64,000 nucleotides of DNA from Loripinus fragilis (lineage: Eukaryota > Mollusca > Bivalvia > Lucinida > Lucinidae): assembly GCA_964019695.1 (NCBI GenBank), contig OZ026517.1, forward strand, positions 60,043,478 to 60,107,477, in the 5' to 3' direction. A program made the position numbers and the translations under genes. Shown piece by piece: positions 7,182-15,033 of the stretch (position 1 is its first letter; the number at the start of each line of letters is the position of its first letter). Under the pieces are notes generated by a model. It did not search any database and was not told the origin of the DNA. It saw nothing but the letters and a program-made list of their open reading frames with translations.

Positions 7182-10100
7182 TTATTGATTTTCTATCATT
7201 GTTTTTTGGAAATATTTTCTTATATCCAAAATGGAGTCAAAACTTATTGTATCAGAAATAATTTCAATGCTGCAAAATCCTGAAGAAATCCAAGTATAAA
7301 AAAAATCGTCCGCCATCAATCTTTCCTTATCAACCAGAATTCTACATTTGATTTTATTTAAAAATTTTGAAACCACACCAAAACTAGTTATTGTTTTTAG
7401 TTCGTGTTTAGCTAAATTTCTATTTGTCCAAATGATATGTCTGGACTCTGTAAGAAGAATTAGTGCTACTTGTTTTTTGAATTTTGGAAGTTGAGGCAAT
7501 ACAAAATATCTAAAAGTTTTTTCTGAAAGTGAAATTTTGTTTTGGCTAAGCTTCTTTAACATAAACAGTACAATTTTATTTAGGGGTAAGAAGACATTAC
7601 ATTCCAAAAACAGGTGAGTAACAGTTTCTATTTTATCACATAAGGGGCAAGTCTTAATTTTTGAAATATGTTTATAGTAAAGATAATAATTAACATATAT
7701 AACATCATGAGTTAATTTCCAAAAAGTATTACGAACATCAGGGTCAATATATGGCAAACTAATATTTTTCCAAATAGGCTTAAAATCTATATATGGGCAC
7801 AATTTTTCTATTTTTGGCTGTATGCAAACGTCTTGTAATAATGTTTTGTATATGTGTTTCTTGTGAAATGAGTTAAAATCAATGTCTTCATTCGTATGTG
7901 TGAAATTGTCAAAAATTGATAAACATGTTTTGTAAAATATAGGAATGTATTCACTATGGGGAACGCTGTTACTAGCAAAAGCTGGGTTATACTTTCTAAG
8001 TTGCAAACCTATCCAATATTTAGCAAAGAAGGTCCAGTTAGCGTTATGGTTATTTATTAGCTTCTGCAAATGATTTAAGTATATCGAATGGCACTTAAGT
8101 TTCACACATGGAACATTCAATCCTCCTTGATTAAAATCTAGATATAAGGTTTTTCTGGCCACAGGTTCAAATGTAGAGCTCCAAATAAATCTAAAGAATC
8201 GTCTTTCAAAAAGTGTGAGATAGTGAGAAGGTATTGGGTTACAAGTAGCATAATACAATATTTTACTAAGACACAGAGAATTCAAAACTGTTGATTTCCC
8301 TTTAAAAGAAAGTTTCCTTGAAGTCCAAAGGTTAAGGGTTTTATCAATTTTTACATATATTTTCGACCATATATCATCATTACTGAAACCTGATCCAAAA
8401 AAGTAACCAAGAATTTTATGATGGTCAATCCAACTGATGCCAAAAGGATGATCAGATCTAGTTTTCCATTTACCAAGGTACATTCCTTTCGATTTTTCAT
8501 AATTTATTTTTGCTCCAGATACCTGTCCAAAAAGTTTTACCCAATAGAAATATTTTCGAATGGATGAATCAGATGTCAAAAGTGCTGTACTATCATCAGC
8601 ATATAAACTAAGTTTCACTTCAGAACTAGAACCGGGTAATTTAATTCCTTTGATATCGTCCAAGTTTCTGATTTTGTGTGCAAAAGGTTCAAAACATATA
8701 ACATACAGGGGCATTGATAAGGAGCAGCCCTGTCTAACACCTCGTTTGATGGGAAATGCATCAGATATATGATTGTTTACAATGACAGAAGATGATATGT
8801 CATTATAAAGAAGCTTGATCCATTTTAAGAAGTTTTCATTGAAGCCAAATGCTGTCAAAGTATCGAGCATATAAGATCTAGACACTCTATCAAAAGCTTT
8901 TTCTTGATCTAAGCATATGAAAGAGGCTCCCAAGTTTTTCTGATCTACATAATCCATTACATTGCGTATTAAATGAAGATTGTCAAAAATCGAGCGACCT
9001 TTAACAGAACAAGTTTGATCAATGCCAATGATTTTGGGTAAAACATTTCCAAGTCGAATTGTGATAACTTTCGAAATAATCTTATAGTCAATATTTAGAA
9101 GTGAAATAGGTCTATAACATTTCATTTCATTAGCTCTAGTTTCATCTTTGCAAATCAGTGTTATGTATGATTGCTTCTGAGTTTCAGATAGTTCACCATT
9201 TTCGTATGCCAAGTTAATTACTTCACATAAAACGTCACCAAACAAATGAAAGAGTTTCAAATAGAAGGCGTTTGTTAAACCATCACAACCGGGAGATTTA
9301 TTGGGTTTCATTTCTTTCAGGGCGTGCAAAATTTCATCTTTATCAATTTTCTTTTCCAGGAGGACATTATCGGAAGGGTCAATTTGAGGCAGACCATCAA
9401 AGAAAAGGGAGTTTAATGATGAATCTACAGGTTCTTCATTATATAGGTTTTGGTAAAAGGACCCAAAAGAGGTAAGTATATCTTTAGAATTATTGTATGT
9501 GTTGTTGTTGTGTTGTATTGTTGTTATTGTTTTTTGTTTGCTTTGTGATGCTTCTTTTTGAAAAAAATATGTTGTTGGGTTTTCATTGCTTTCAATTGTT
9601 TGTGTCTTACTGCGGATAATTGTGCCTTTTAGTATGTTGTTTTCGATGTCTTTGACTTTTAATTTGATATCATTGTAAGTATGTAGGTCAGATTCATTTT
9701 GTAAGTTAATGTTTGAATATTGTTTCTTTAAATGTTTTAATTCACCAAATTGCTTTTTGTTTTTAGATTTACTGTAGTCTATACAAAACATTTTTATTTG
9801 ATTTTTAACATCATCCCACCATTCTAAAGTTACATTTTTATCTCGGGTCAATAATTTCCAAAAAAGCTCAAAAGATCTTACAAAGTTACAGTCATCTAAT
9901 AATTGATCATTGAATTTCCAATATGATTTGCCAATATCAATTCCACTATTAGCTGCCAAGGTTATTTGAATAAAGCTATGATCTGAACATGCACAAGGTA
10001 AGGTCTCAAAAGATGTAATTGAATTGCAAATAAGTTTGGAAATATAGAATCTATCAATTCTTGTGCCAATTTGGTCATAGTTTGATGAATCATTCCCAGT

Positions 10101-10700
10101 TGCAACATTCGATCTTGTCCAAGTTACATTTTTCTGATTAGGATGCAAATGTCGAAAACAGTCAACTAAGCCAAAATGTTCGACAAGAGCTTTGAAAGAT
10201 TTAGAGCCAATAGTACCTTTTTTAGGATTGCCACCAAGTTTATCTAAGTTTGGATCCATTATGAAATTGAAATCACCACCAATGATTACATTTTTTGCTC
10301 CACTTAAATGTTGCGAAAAAGAGCTTAAAAATTCCAATCTTTCAGCAGATTCGCTGGGACAGTATGTGTTAACAATTCTAAAGTTTTCATACCCATCAGT
10401 GGCAAAGTCTAGACGAATTACTCTGCCATAAAAATCCGAGTGAAATTTTTCAATCTTTATGTTGTCCCTAATAAGAAGTATTGCTACACCACATGAATCA
10501 GCTTTACCAAAGTTCCATATGATTTTATTTTCCAAATCTAAAGTTTGTTCAATAGATTTTGCCAAACATAAATTATCAACAAAAGTTTCTTGAAGTAATA
10601 AAATATCAATCTTGTTCTGATCTATAAACTGTTTTATTAATTGGTGTTTATATTTGGATCTAAACCCATTAATATTAATGCTCGAAATGTTCAAATCCAT
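7182..10700 (-). CDS. LINE ORF2: APE endonuclease, reverse transcriptase, C-terminal zinc motif (1172 aa)
   Basis: Residues 1-245 form an apurinic-type endonuclease: SININGFR (7-14), QET (37-39), GDFN (142-145), DRFY (216-219), SDH (239-241). It would nick the U1 target. The reverse transcriptase follows, about residues 450-770: YRPISLLNIDYK (529-540), motif A LDQEKAFD (597-604), motif B RQGCSLSMP (656-664), catalytic YADD (700-703), motif D SGAKINYEKSKG (728-739), and a motif E LGY (764-766). A C-terminal zinc motif of the zf-RVT kind is C1018-x2-C1021-x7-H1029-x4-C1034. All key residues are present and the length is normal for the family. The ATG sits inside the ORFm stop overlap ATGGATTTGA, which suggests termination-reinitiation as reported for some other LINEs. 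Confidence 0.95.
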   Translation of the reverse strand: MDLNISSININGFRSKYKHQLIKQFIDQNKIDILLLQETFVDNLCLAKSIEQTLDLENKIIWNFGKADSCGVAILLIRDNIKIEKFHSDFYGRVIRLDFATDGYENFRIVNTYCPSESAERLEFLSSFSQHLSGAKNVIIGGDFNFIMDPNLDKLGGNPKKGTIGSKSFKALVEHFGLVDCFRHLHPNQKNVTWTRSNVATGNDSSNYDQIGTRIDRFYISKLICNSITSFETLPCACSDHSFIQITLAANSGIDIGKSYWKFNDQLLDDCNFVRSFELFWKLLTRDKNVTLEWWDDVKNQIKMFCIDYSKSKNKKQFGELKHLKKQYSNINLQNESDLHTYNDIKLKVKDIENNILKGTIIRSKTQTIESNENPTTYFFQKEASQSKQKTITTIQHNNNTYNNSKDILTSFGSFYQNLYNEEPVDSSLNSLFFDGLPQIDPSDNVLLEKKIDKDEILHALKEMKPNKSPGCDGLTNAFYLKLFHLFGDVLCEVINLAYENGELSETQKQSYITLICKDETRANEMKCYRPISLLNIDYKIISKVITIRLGNVLPKIIGIDQTCSVKGRSIFDNLHLIRNVMDYVDQKNLGASFICLDQEKAFDRVSRSYMLDTLTAFGFNENFLKWIKLLYNDISSSVIVNNHISDAFPIKRGVRQGCSLSMPLYVICFEPFAHKIRNLDDIKGIKLPGSSSEVKLSLYADDSTALLTSDSSIRKYFYWVKLFGQVSGAKINYEKSKGMYLGKWKTRSDHPFGISWIDHHKILGYFFGSGFSNDDIWSKIYVKIDKTLNLWTSRKLSFKGKSTVLNSLCLSKILYYATCNPIPSHYLTLFERRFFRFIWSSTFEPVARKTLYLDFNQGGLNVPCVKLKCHSIYLNHLQKLINNHNANWTFFAKYWIGLQLRKYNPAFASNSVPHSEYIPIFYKTCLSIFDNFTHTNEDIDFNSFHKKHIYKTLLQDVCIQPKIEKLCPYIDFKPIWKNISLPYIDPDVRNTFWKLTHDVIYVNYYLYYKHISKIKTCPLCDKIETVTHLFLECNVFLPLNKIVLFMLKKLSQNKISLSEKTFRYFVLPQLPKFKKQVALILLTESRHIIWTNRNLAKHELKTITSFGVVSKFLNKIKCRILVDKERLMADDFFYTWISSGFCSIEIISDTISFDSILDIRKYFQKTMIENQ

Positions 10701-10987
10701 TTTATAATTTGAGAATATATGCCAAGCATGTATAAAAGACTAAGATTCAAACTACAGTACCAAATAGAGTGACCATAAGTAATATTGTAGTAGAATATGG
10801 GTAATGATAGTGGTGTATGGTAGCAATGTTTGAGTATAAGGCATATTAATAAATAATAATAATAATAATAATAATAGTAATAGTGACTAAAAATTTGCAC
10901 AAATTCTAAAGACCCTGAGCAGGCCCAACATTTAGTTAGGCCTGATCTTAGTCTAAAGTATTTGTAATGGAAGCCAATTGTCTGTAC

Positions 10988-11028
<41 letters not shown>

Positions 11029-12652
11029 TGGTATTATAAGTATTTATTGTGTACAGTGAGTAATTAAAGCTATAATTGGTAGTAATGTATGTGGTTGTGT
11101 AGTGGATAATGATAGCACATAATAATAATAATAATAATAATAATAAAATTAACAATAATGATAATAATAAAATTTGAAAACTACAAGAAACTTTTGGATC
11201 CTGATCAGGTCCGACTTTAAGTCGAGCCTGATCATGATCCAAAACTTTTGCAAAGTAGTCATATATTCCGAACGGGTATGTTATTGGTGGATATATGGTA
11301 TTTTGGGGATGTGACCTGCTGGATAGATGATGATGATGATTGTAATAGTGATGATGAGAATGGTGATGATCAGCATATATATACATGTATATACAATATA
11401 GGATTGTTTTCCAGATAAGTGAGTATGTGTCAACAAATGCTCGAAGAGCAGAAAAGCAGAATATATAACAAGCTAAAGGGGTGCAAATATTTAGGTAAAT
11501 ATGGTATAAAGTATTACAGGTTTTCAGTCTTATCTCTGTACAGATATGCAAAGCCAGACGATCTAAAGTTAGAGTCTGTACTGAACAGAAGGTGTATCTG
11601 AAAAGAATAATGCATCCTAGTTTCATCTCAATATATGAAACAATAGAGAGTATTCGGCAATTACTTATAATTTGCCAAAAACAACAGAAGAACGATGGTA
11701 CAAAAATAGTATAAATAAGGTACAGGAAGTTCAACCAAGGTATTTGCATATTAAAAATACTCAGCAGGAATAAGGTAAAGGACAGCCAAGCGACAATTGA
11801 TTTTTCCAATACTTTATACTGCAAAAAATATTCGTCTGCTTTCAGTGTAATTTGAGGTAGTTTTATAACGCTATAAATCATACAGGTAAATCGAAAAATC
11901 AATACAGTATAGAACATGGCCAGGCAGATAGTGTGCGTAGGGTTGAAAAGATACATGAGGTGTAAAAATAAAACAGGTAAATGTAAACTCAGGTATAGCG
12001 TGGTTGCATAGTAACTAAGTACATGTATTGGTGATTTATCTAAGGTGGCCTGATGAATAGCGTTAATCGTGTACATGTACATGTATATCAATCTATTTGA
12101 TATCTTTACAAGAAGATTATTGCTAATTACACTGTATACAAAACGTCTAAAGTTTAGAGAGGATTCGAATATGGGTATATGTATCGATAGAAGGCCAATA
12201 ATAAAGTATGTAAGATGCAACAAAGAAATATAGCAATAAGAGGGGTGAGAGGGGTTGTACGTTAGAGTGTGGATAAAAGCTGTAGTTAATAATGGTGTAG
12301 TATGTGAGAATAAAGGGTATAACGGGAACATTGGGGGCACTGTATGGATCGGGAACATTAGGGGCATAGCATTACTATAGGAAATTATGGGATGGTAATT
12401 TATGAGGAAATGGCTATAGTGTATGGTGTTGGGTCTGGTATGGCCATATAAAAATAGGGAGAAAATCAAAACAAAAAGCACATATGGTACATGTATATAA
12501 ATAGTGTAAGACATAACACAACAGGCAATCAAAATGAAAGGGGTGATTGCCTTAGAATTTAGTCCATTAATCAGTCTCGTTATCGGTATGCATATCGGGG
12601 TCTCATGTTCCAAACAAGGATTGACATGTCCGTAATCTAGTGTGTAGTCCAT
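10691..12652 (-). CDS. LINE middle open frame (ORFm), hydrophobic 653-aa product, function unknown
   Basis: The ATG at 12652 lies 11 nt after the ORF1 stop. The frame runs 653 codons and ends in the 10-nt overlap with ORF2. The start (LDYGHVNPCL), centre (YTINAIHQATLDKS, LEKS, TLFLLSI, QIPWLN, TLYHIY) and end (CSLNLS, YMLG, IIKWI) all align with copy A in the same order. The product has many hydrophobic stretches that could span membranes, a His-rich tract near residue 430, and long Leu and Tyr runs from triplet microsatellites in its last third. Two palindromic repeats (10906-10958, 11192-11244) are inside the frame. No known domain was recognised. A pyrimidine-rich non-coding spacer that happens to be open remains possible. 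Confidence 0.5.
10850..10884. repeat. (TAA)n microsatellite in ORFm of copy B
   Basis: ATA/TAA triplet run, read as TAT (Tyr) codons on the minus strand. Confidence 0.85.
10906..10958. repeat. Imperfect palindrome in copy B
   Basis: 24-nt arms (10906-10929, 10935-10958) around a 5-nt centre, with about 17 of 24 positions able to pair. The GAGCAGGCCCAAC core resembles the better conserved palindrome at 11192-11244. Confidence 0.5.
10988..11029. repeat. (TAA)n microsatellite in ORFm of copy B
   Basis: Nearly pure ATA/TAA triplet run of about 14 units; it gives the longest Tyr tract in the ORFm product. Confidence 0.9.
11119..11172. repeat. (TAA)n microsatellite in ORFm of copy B
   Basis: Interrupted triplet run. 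It is in another register, so the minus-strand frame reads mostly TTA (Leu) and ATT (Ile) codons. Confidence 0.85.
11192..11244. repeat. Near-perfect palindrome in copy B
   Basis: 25-nt arms at 11192-11216 and 11220-11244 differ from perfect pairing at three positions, with a 3-nt loop. The core is TTTTGGATCCTGATCAGG. It looks like a widespread kind of palindromic interspersed repeat of marine invertebrates, recalled from memory and not checked. Confidence 0.7.
11323..11371. repeat. (GAT)n microsatellite in ORFm of copy B
   Basis: GAT/GATG triplet run with interruptions. It encodes the His-rich tract on the minus strand and sits at the place of the copy A tract at 2626-2668. Confidence 0.8.
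12020..12080 (-). other. 61-nt block conserved between the two LINE copies (copy B)
   Basis: Counterpart of 3302-3362, with only two differences. The right end is the perfect palindrome GTACATGTAC. Confidence 0.7.
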
Positions 12653-12663
12653 TTTGCAAGCGT

Positions 12664-13671
12664 TTATTGTTCATCCTGTTCATCCTGATTATCTCTGTCA
12701 CTTGGACTATATTCTCCAGGCGCTATACCAAGAAAATTCGTGCTCAAGGAGATGGGTCTCTGAGCCAAAGACTGCGCCTTGGCAGTCTTGTTTGGCTTGA
12801 CGAAACCGTCATCGCCAGGCTCAGAGTCCCTTCCCCTTTTGCAACTACCACTAGTCTCTGACATGTCAGTGTCTGTCTGCTGCTGCTGCGACCCAAGGCC
12901 AACAACGCCACCACTCCCAGAGCCTGCAGCCGCAGGCACTGGCGTGCTGTCTGGGTCCGAAATATCAGTCCCAGGCTGCACGTCAGGCTGAGAGGGTGGC
13001 ATATCAGGCAGGGTCACAGCATCAGCAGTAGCCGTATTTGACGATCTAACTGCAGCAGCGTAGTTCCTTCCTGGGCATCTTGATCTGATGTGTCCTACTG
13101 TAGAACATCTTAAGCAGTAAGGCTTCCGGCCAGGCACAGTCAGCAGCACTGACTGGCCAGACCTAAAGTTGATGAGGTGGGGAAGCGATTGCTTTCCAAG
13201 CTCATCACATTTAAGTCTGACTTCTCTAGTTCCGTTGTATGTTGAGAGCTTTGCATGTTCAGTTTTAAGCATTTTAATGTCAATGACCTCTCCATATAAA
13301 TTCAGCATTTCTTGGATAATAGAGTTATCAAAATACATTGGCAACCAATGTATACGCAATGTAATTATTTGCTCAGACATTTGCATTACATCACAGATAG
13401 TGTCTCCACATTTGATTTGCTGGAGTGACTTGAGTTTCTCTGCAGCGTCTTCAAAATTAAGCAATACTGAGTACGCATTTTCAAAGGCACTAACCTTGTA
13501 TATGCCACCAATGTCGTTCATCTCTATACCAGCCTTCTCTAAACCCAATAACAGATCACCATAGCTGACATTCGCTCTAGCCACCGTTGGAACCAGGCGC
13601 ATAGTCTTCTCCATCCTGTTGACATTGATAAACCTCGTCTCAGCTCCTTTGAAATCAATAACAGCACTCAT
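12664..13671 (-). CDS. LINE ORF1 protein (zinc-knuckle RNA-binding), copy B
   Basis: A 335-aa protein from the first ATG, 59 nt inside the element. Residues 1-180 resemble two RRM-like units; ITLRIHWLPMYFD (102-114) matches the same segment in copy A. One CCHC zinc knuckle is C186-x2-C189-x4-H194-x4-C199 (GHIRSRC). The C-terminal tail is Pro/Ser/Gly/Asp-rich, with a basic CKRGRDS patch and PNKTAKA shared with copy A. The likely role is binding and chaperoning of the element RNA in a retrotransposition particle. It is followed 11 nt later by ORFm. Confidence 0.9.
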   Translation of the reverse strand: MSAVIDFKGAETRFINVNRMEKTMRLVPTVARANVSYGDLLLGLEKAGIEMNDIGGIYKVSAFENAYSVLLNFEDAAEKLKSLQQIKCGDTICDVMQMSEQIITLRIHWLPMYFDNSIIQEMLNLYGEVIDIKMLKTEHAKLSTYNGTREVRLKCDELGKQSLPHLINFRSGQSVLLTVPGRKPYCLRCSTVGHIRSRCPGRNYAAAVRSSNTATADAVTLPDMPPSQPDVQPGTDISDPDSTPVPAAAGSGSGGVVGLGSQQQQTDTDMSETSGSCKRGRDSEPGDDGFVKPNKTAKAQSLAQRPISLSTNFLGIAPGEYSPSDRDNQDEQDEQ

Positions 13672-13730
13672 CTTTGATATTAAGATACGACTTTATAGTC
13701 GAGAAAATACCGTGACAAAAATACTGAGGA
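13672..13730 (-). other. 5' leader of LINE copy B
   Basis: Only 59 nt separate the U1 junction from the ORF1 ATG, and about 19 nt in copy A. This is too short for the usual internal LINE promoter, so transcription from the U1 promoter upstream is the simplest reading. Confidence 0.75.
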
Positions 13731-13739
13731 AACCGCCTT
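13731..13739 (-). repeat. Target-site duplication of LINE copy B, 5' side
   Basis: Exact copy of 5695-5703 (U1 nt 35-43, AAGGCGGTT). Confidence 0.88.
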
Positions 13740-13773
13740 GTTGATCACGGTTTCCTCTGTACCAGGTAAGTAT
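13731..13773 (-). pseudogene. U1 snRNA gene 5' part (nt 1-43), interrupted by LINE copy B
   Basis: Positions 13773 down to 13731 are U1 nt 1-43, unchanged, directly upstream of the LINE 5' end. The normal U1 promoter spacer lies to the right (13774-14239). Joined to the LINE this would give a chimeric RNA that begins with the 5'-splice-site pairing sequence of U1. Confidence 0.94.
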
Positions 13774-14225
13774 GCTTGGACAGCCAAGGCCGTGCCTCTT
13801 AAAGCACAAGGATCTCAATTCAAAGTGGTGTGGCGCCACCAGCTCCCAGCTCACGCTTCCACACGGTTCCCTCGCGCAGCTGCACGCCATGCACGTGCTC
13901 CACGCCATGCACGTGCTCCACGAGCCTCTCCTCCAAGCAGCACGAACGAAATCCCACCTGCAGCTCGCACAATATAAAGGAGGCGCACGCTCAGCCTGAA
14001 AAACAAGGACATAAGCGATTAAGCACACAGGCAACGTCGCACATACGTTTCTGACATTCAACGTTTACATTGAGAAAGGGCGACAACTCTCCCTTTCAGC
14101 AGCTGCAACTGCAAATGCTACCTACTAGCCCACATTCAACCTGCCTGTCGTGGCGTGATCTGGTCTGCGCGAAAGCACAGGGGTTTTCCGGGATTTCTCG
14201 GGATTTTGGAAGGGTTTCTGTTCTG

Positions 14226-14239
14226 CAATGTCTTTGTTT
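14226..14239 (-). promoter_or_regulatory. Candidate snRNA 3' box, copy 1 (repeated in each unit)
   Basis: Directly after the U1 3' end the sense strand reads AAACAAAGACATTG. It partly resembles the metazoan snRNA 3'-end signal (GTTT, short gap, AAAR). Integrator-dependent 3' processing would use such a site. The match is loose. Confidence 0.35.
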
Positions 14240-14403
14240 CAGGGGTTAGCGCGTACGCAGACCCCCACACTTATAAATTGCGTACCCGAGTTGTCCACAT
14301 TTGGGACAATCGCAGCCGTCAGCCCAACCGAAGTGCAATGGAAGGGCCTCCTGCTGGAGGAACCGCCTTGTTGATCACGGTTTCCTCTGTACCAGGTAAG
14401 TAT
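14240..14403 (-). ncRNA. U1: U1 snRNA, copy 1 (reference copy)
   Basis: The U1 RNA of the spliceosome; it pairs with 5' splice sites through nt 3-10. The sequence is 164 nt, the same as vertebrate U1. Nt 1-11 are ATACTTACCTG. Stem-loop I: nt 17-26 pair with 39-47, loop GATCAACAAGG. Stem-loop II carries the U1A-type loop ATTGCACTTC (65-74). Stem-loop III: TTGTCC (95-100) pairs with GGACAA (108-113). An Sm-like stretch AATTTATAAG (125-134) stands where vertebrates have AATTTGTGG. Stem-loop IV has GCG-TACG-CGC (146-155), a UNCG tetraloop like UUCG in vertebrates, closed by GGGG/CCCC. The loop I sequence differs by a C from the usual GATCAxGAAG bound by U1-70K. Confidence 0.97.
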
Positions 14404-14441
14404 GCTTGGACAGCCAAGGCCGTGCCTCTTAAAGCACAAGG

Positions 14442-14463
14442 ATCTCAATTCAAAGTGGTGTGG
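14442..14463 (-). promoter_or_regulatory. Candidate proximal sequence element (PSE) of U1
   Basis: The minus-strand stretch CACACCACTTTGAATTGAG lies about 40-60 nt before the U1 start, where SNAPc-bound PSEs of snRNA genes lie. PSE sequences vary between phyla, so this rests on position. Confidence 0.4.
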
Positions 14464-14514
14464 CGCCACCAGCTCCCAGCTCACGCTTCCACACGGTTCC
14501 CTCGCGCAGCTGCA

Positions 14515-14550
14515 CGCCATGCACGTGCTCCACGCCATGCACGTGCTCCA
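14515..14550. promoter_or_regulatory. Two 18-bp direct repeats with CACGTG E-boxes, candidate distal element
   Basis: CGCCATGCACGTGCTCCA is repeated exactly at 14515-14532 and 14533-14550, so two CACGTG palindromes stand 18 bp apart, 119-142 nt upstream of U1. A USF-type CACGTG element is known to be needed for a sea urchin U6 snRNA promoter, which makes an enhancer role plausible. It occurs in each unit. Confidence 0.5.
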
Positions 14551-14600
14551 CGAGCCTCTCCTCCAAGCAGCACGAACGAAATCCCACCTGCAGCTCGCAC

Positions 14601-14610
14601 AATATAAAGG
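14601..14610 (+). promoter_or_regulatory. TATA-like AATATAAAGG in the U1 spacer
   Basis: A good TATA-like box on the strand opposite to U1, about 200 bp upstream of the gene. It could drive divergent transcription or be chance. Repeated in each unit. Confidence 0.25.
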
Positions 14611-14703
14611 AGGCGCACGCTCAGCCTGAAAAACAAGGACATAAGCGATTAAGCACACAGGCAACGTCGCACATACGTTTCTGACATTCAACGTTTACAT
14701 TGA

Positions 14704-14727
14704 GAAAGGGCGACAACTCTCCCTTTC
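14704..14727. repeat. Short inverted repeat in the U1 spacer
   Basis: GAAAGGG and CCCTTTC form a 7-bp stem with a 10-nt loop, in every spacer. Role unknown. Confidence 0.45.
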
Positions 14728-14869
14728 AGCAGCTGCAACTGCAAATGCTACCTACTAGCCCACATTCAACCTGCCTGTCGTGGCGTGATCTGGTCTGCGC
14801 GAAAGCACAGGGGTTTTCCGGGATTTCTCGGGATTTTGGAAGGGTTTCTGTTCTGCAATGTCTTTGTTT

Positions 14870-15033
14870 CAGGGGTTAGCGCGTACGCAGACCCCCACAC
14901 TTATAAATTGCGTACCCGAGTTGTCCACATTTGGGACAATCGCAGCCGTCAGCCCAACCGAAGTGCAATGGAAGGGCCTCCTGCTGGAGGAACCGCCTTG
15001 TTGATCACGGTTTCCTCTGTACCAGGTAAGTAT
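14870..15033 (-). ncRNA. U1: U1 snRNA, copy 2
   Basis: No difference from copy 1 seen. Confidence 0.96.

Larger units (their letters stand above)
5704..13730 (-). mobile_element. Complete U1-inserted three-frame LINE, copy B
   Basis: A full-length non-LTR retrotransposon of about 8.0 kb, inserted in U1 stem-loop I and co-oriented with U1. On its sense strand it has a 59-nt leader, ORF1 (13671-12664), ORFm (12652-10691), ORF2 (10700-7182), a 1.48-kb 3' UTR, and a short A-rich tail GAAAAACAAAA. A direct duplication of U1 nt 35-43 flanks it, the mark of target-primed reverse transcription. The domain set (CCHC ORF1; APE endonuclease, RT and C-terminal zinc motif in ORF2) fits the Tx1 group of the L1 superfamily. 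That group includes other sequence-specific elements such as Keno in U2 genes. All three frames are intact. Confidence 0.93.
14404..14869. repeat. U1 unit spacer with promoter, reference copy
   Basis: The 466-bp spacer upstream of copy 1 on the minus strand. From the gene outward it holds TTTAAG at -25 to -30, a candidate PSE near -40 to -60, the palindrome GTGGCGCCAC, two CACGTG E-boxes (-119 to -142), a plus-strand AATATAAAGG (14601-14610), and a GAAAGGG/CCCTTTC hairpin (14704-14727). An octamer-like CTGCAAAT follows. No further RNA gene was recognised in it. The same content recurs in every unit. Confidence 0.85.

Noticed and set aside
7080..7283. Plus-strand frame over the end of LINE ORF2
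   Set aside because: Antisense shadow of ORF2 and its 3' UTR with no family signs.
14870..15033. U2, U6 or 5S genes in the repeat unit
   Set aside because: I looked for their typical starts and internal boxes in the unit on both strands and found only U1.
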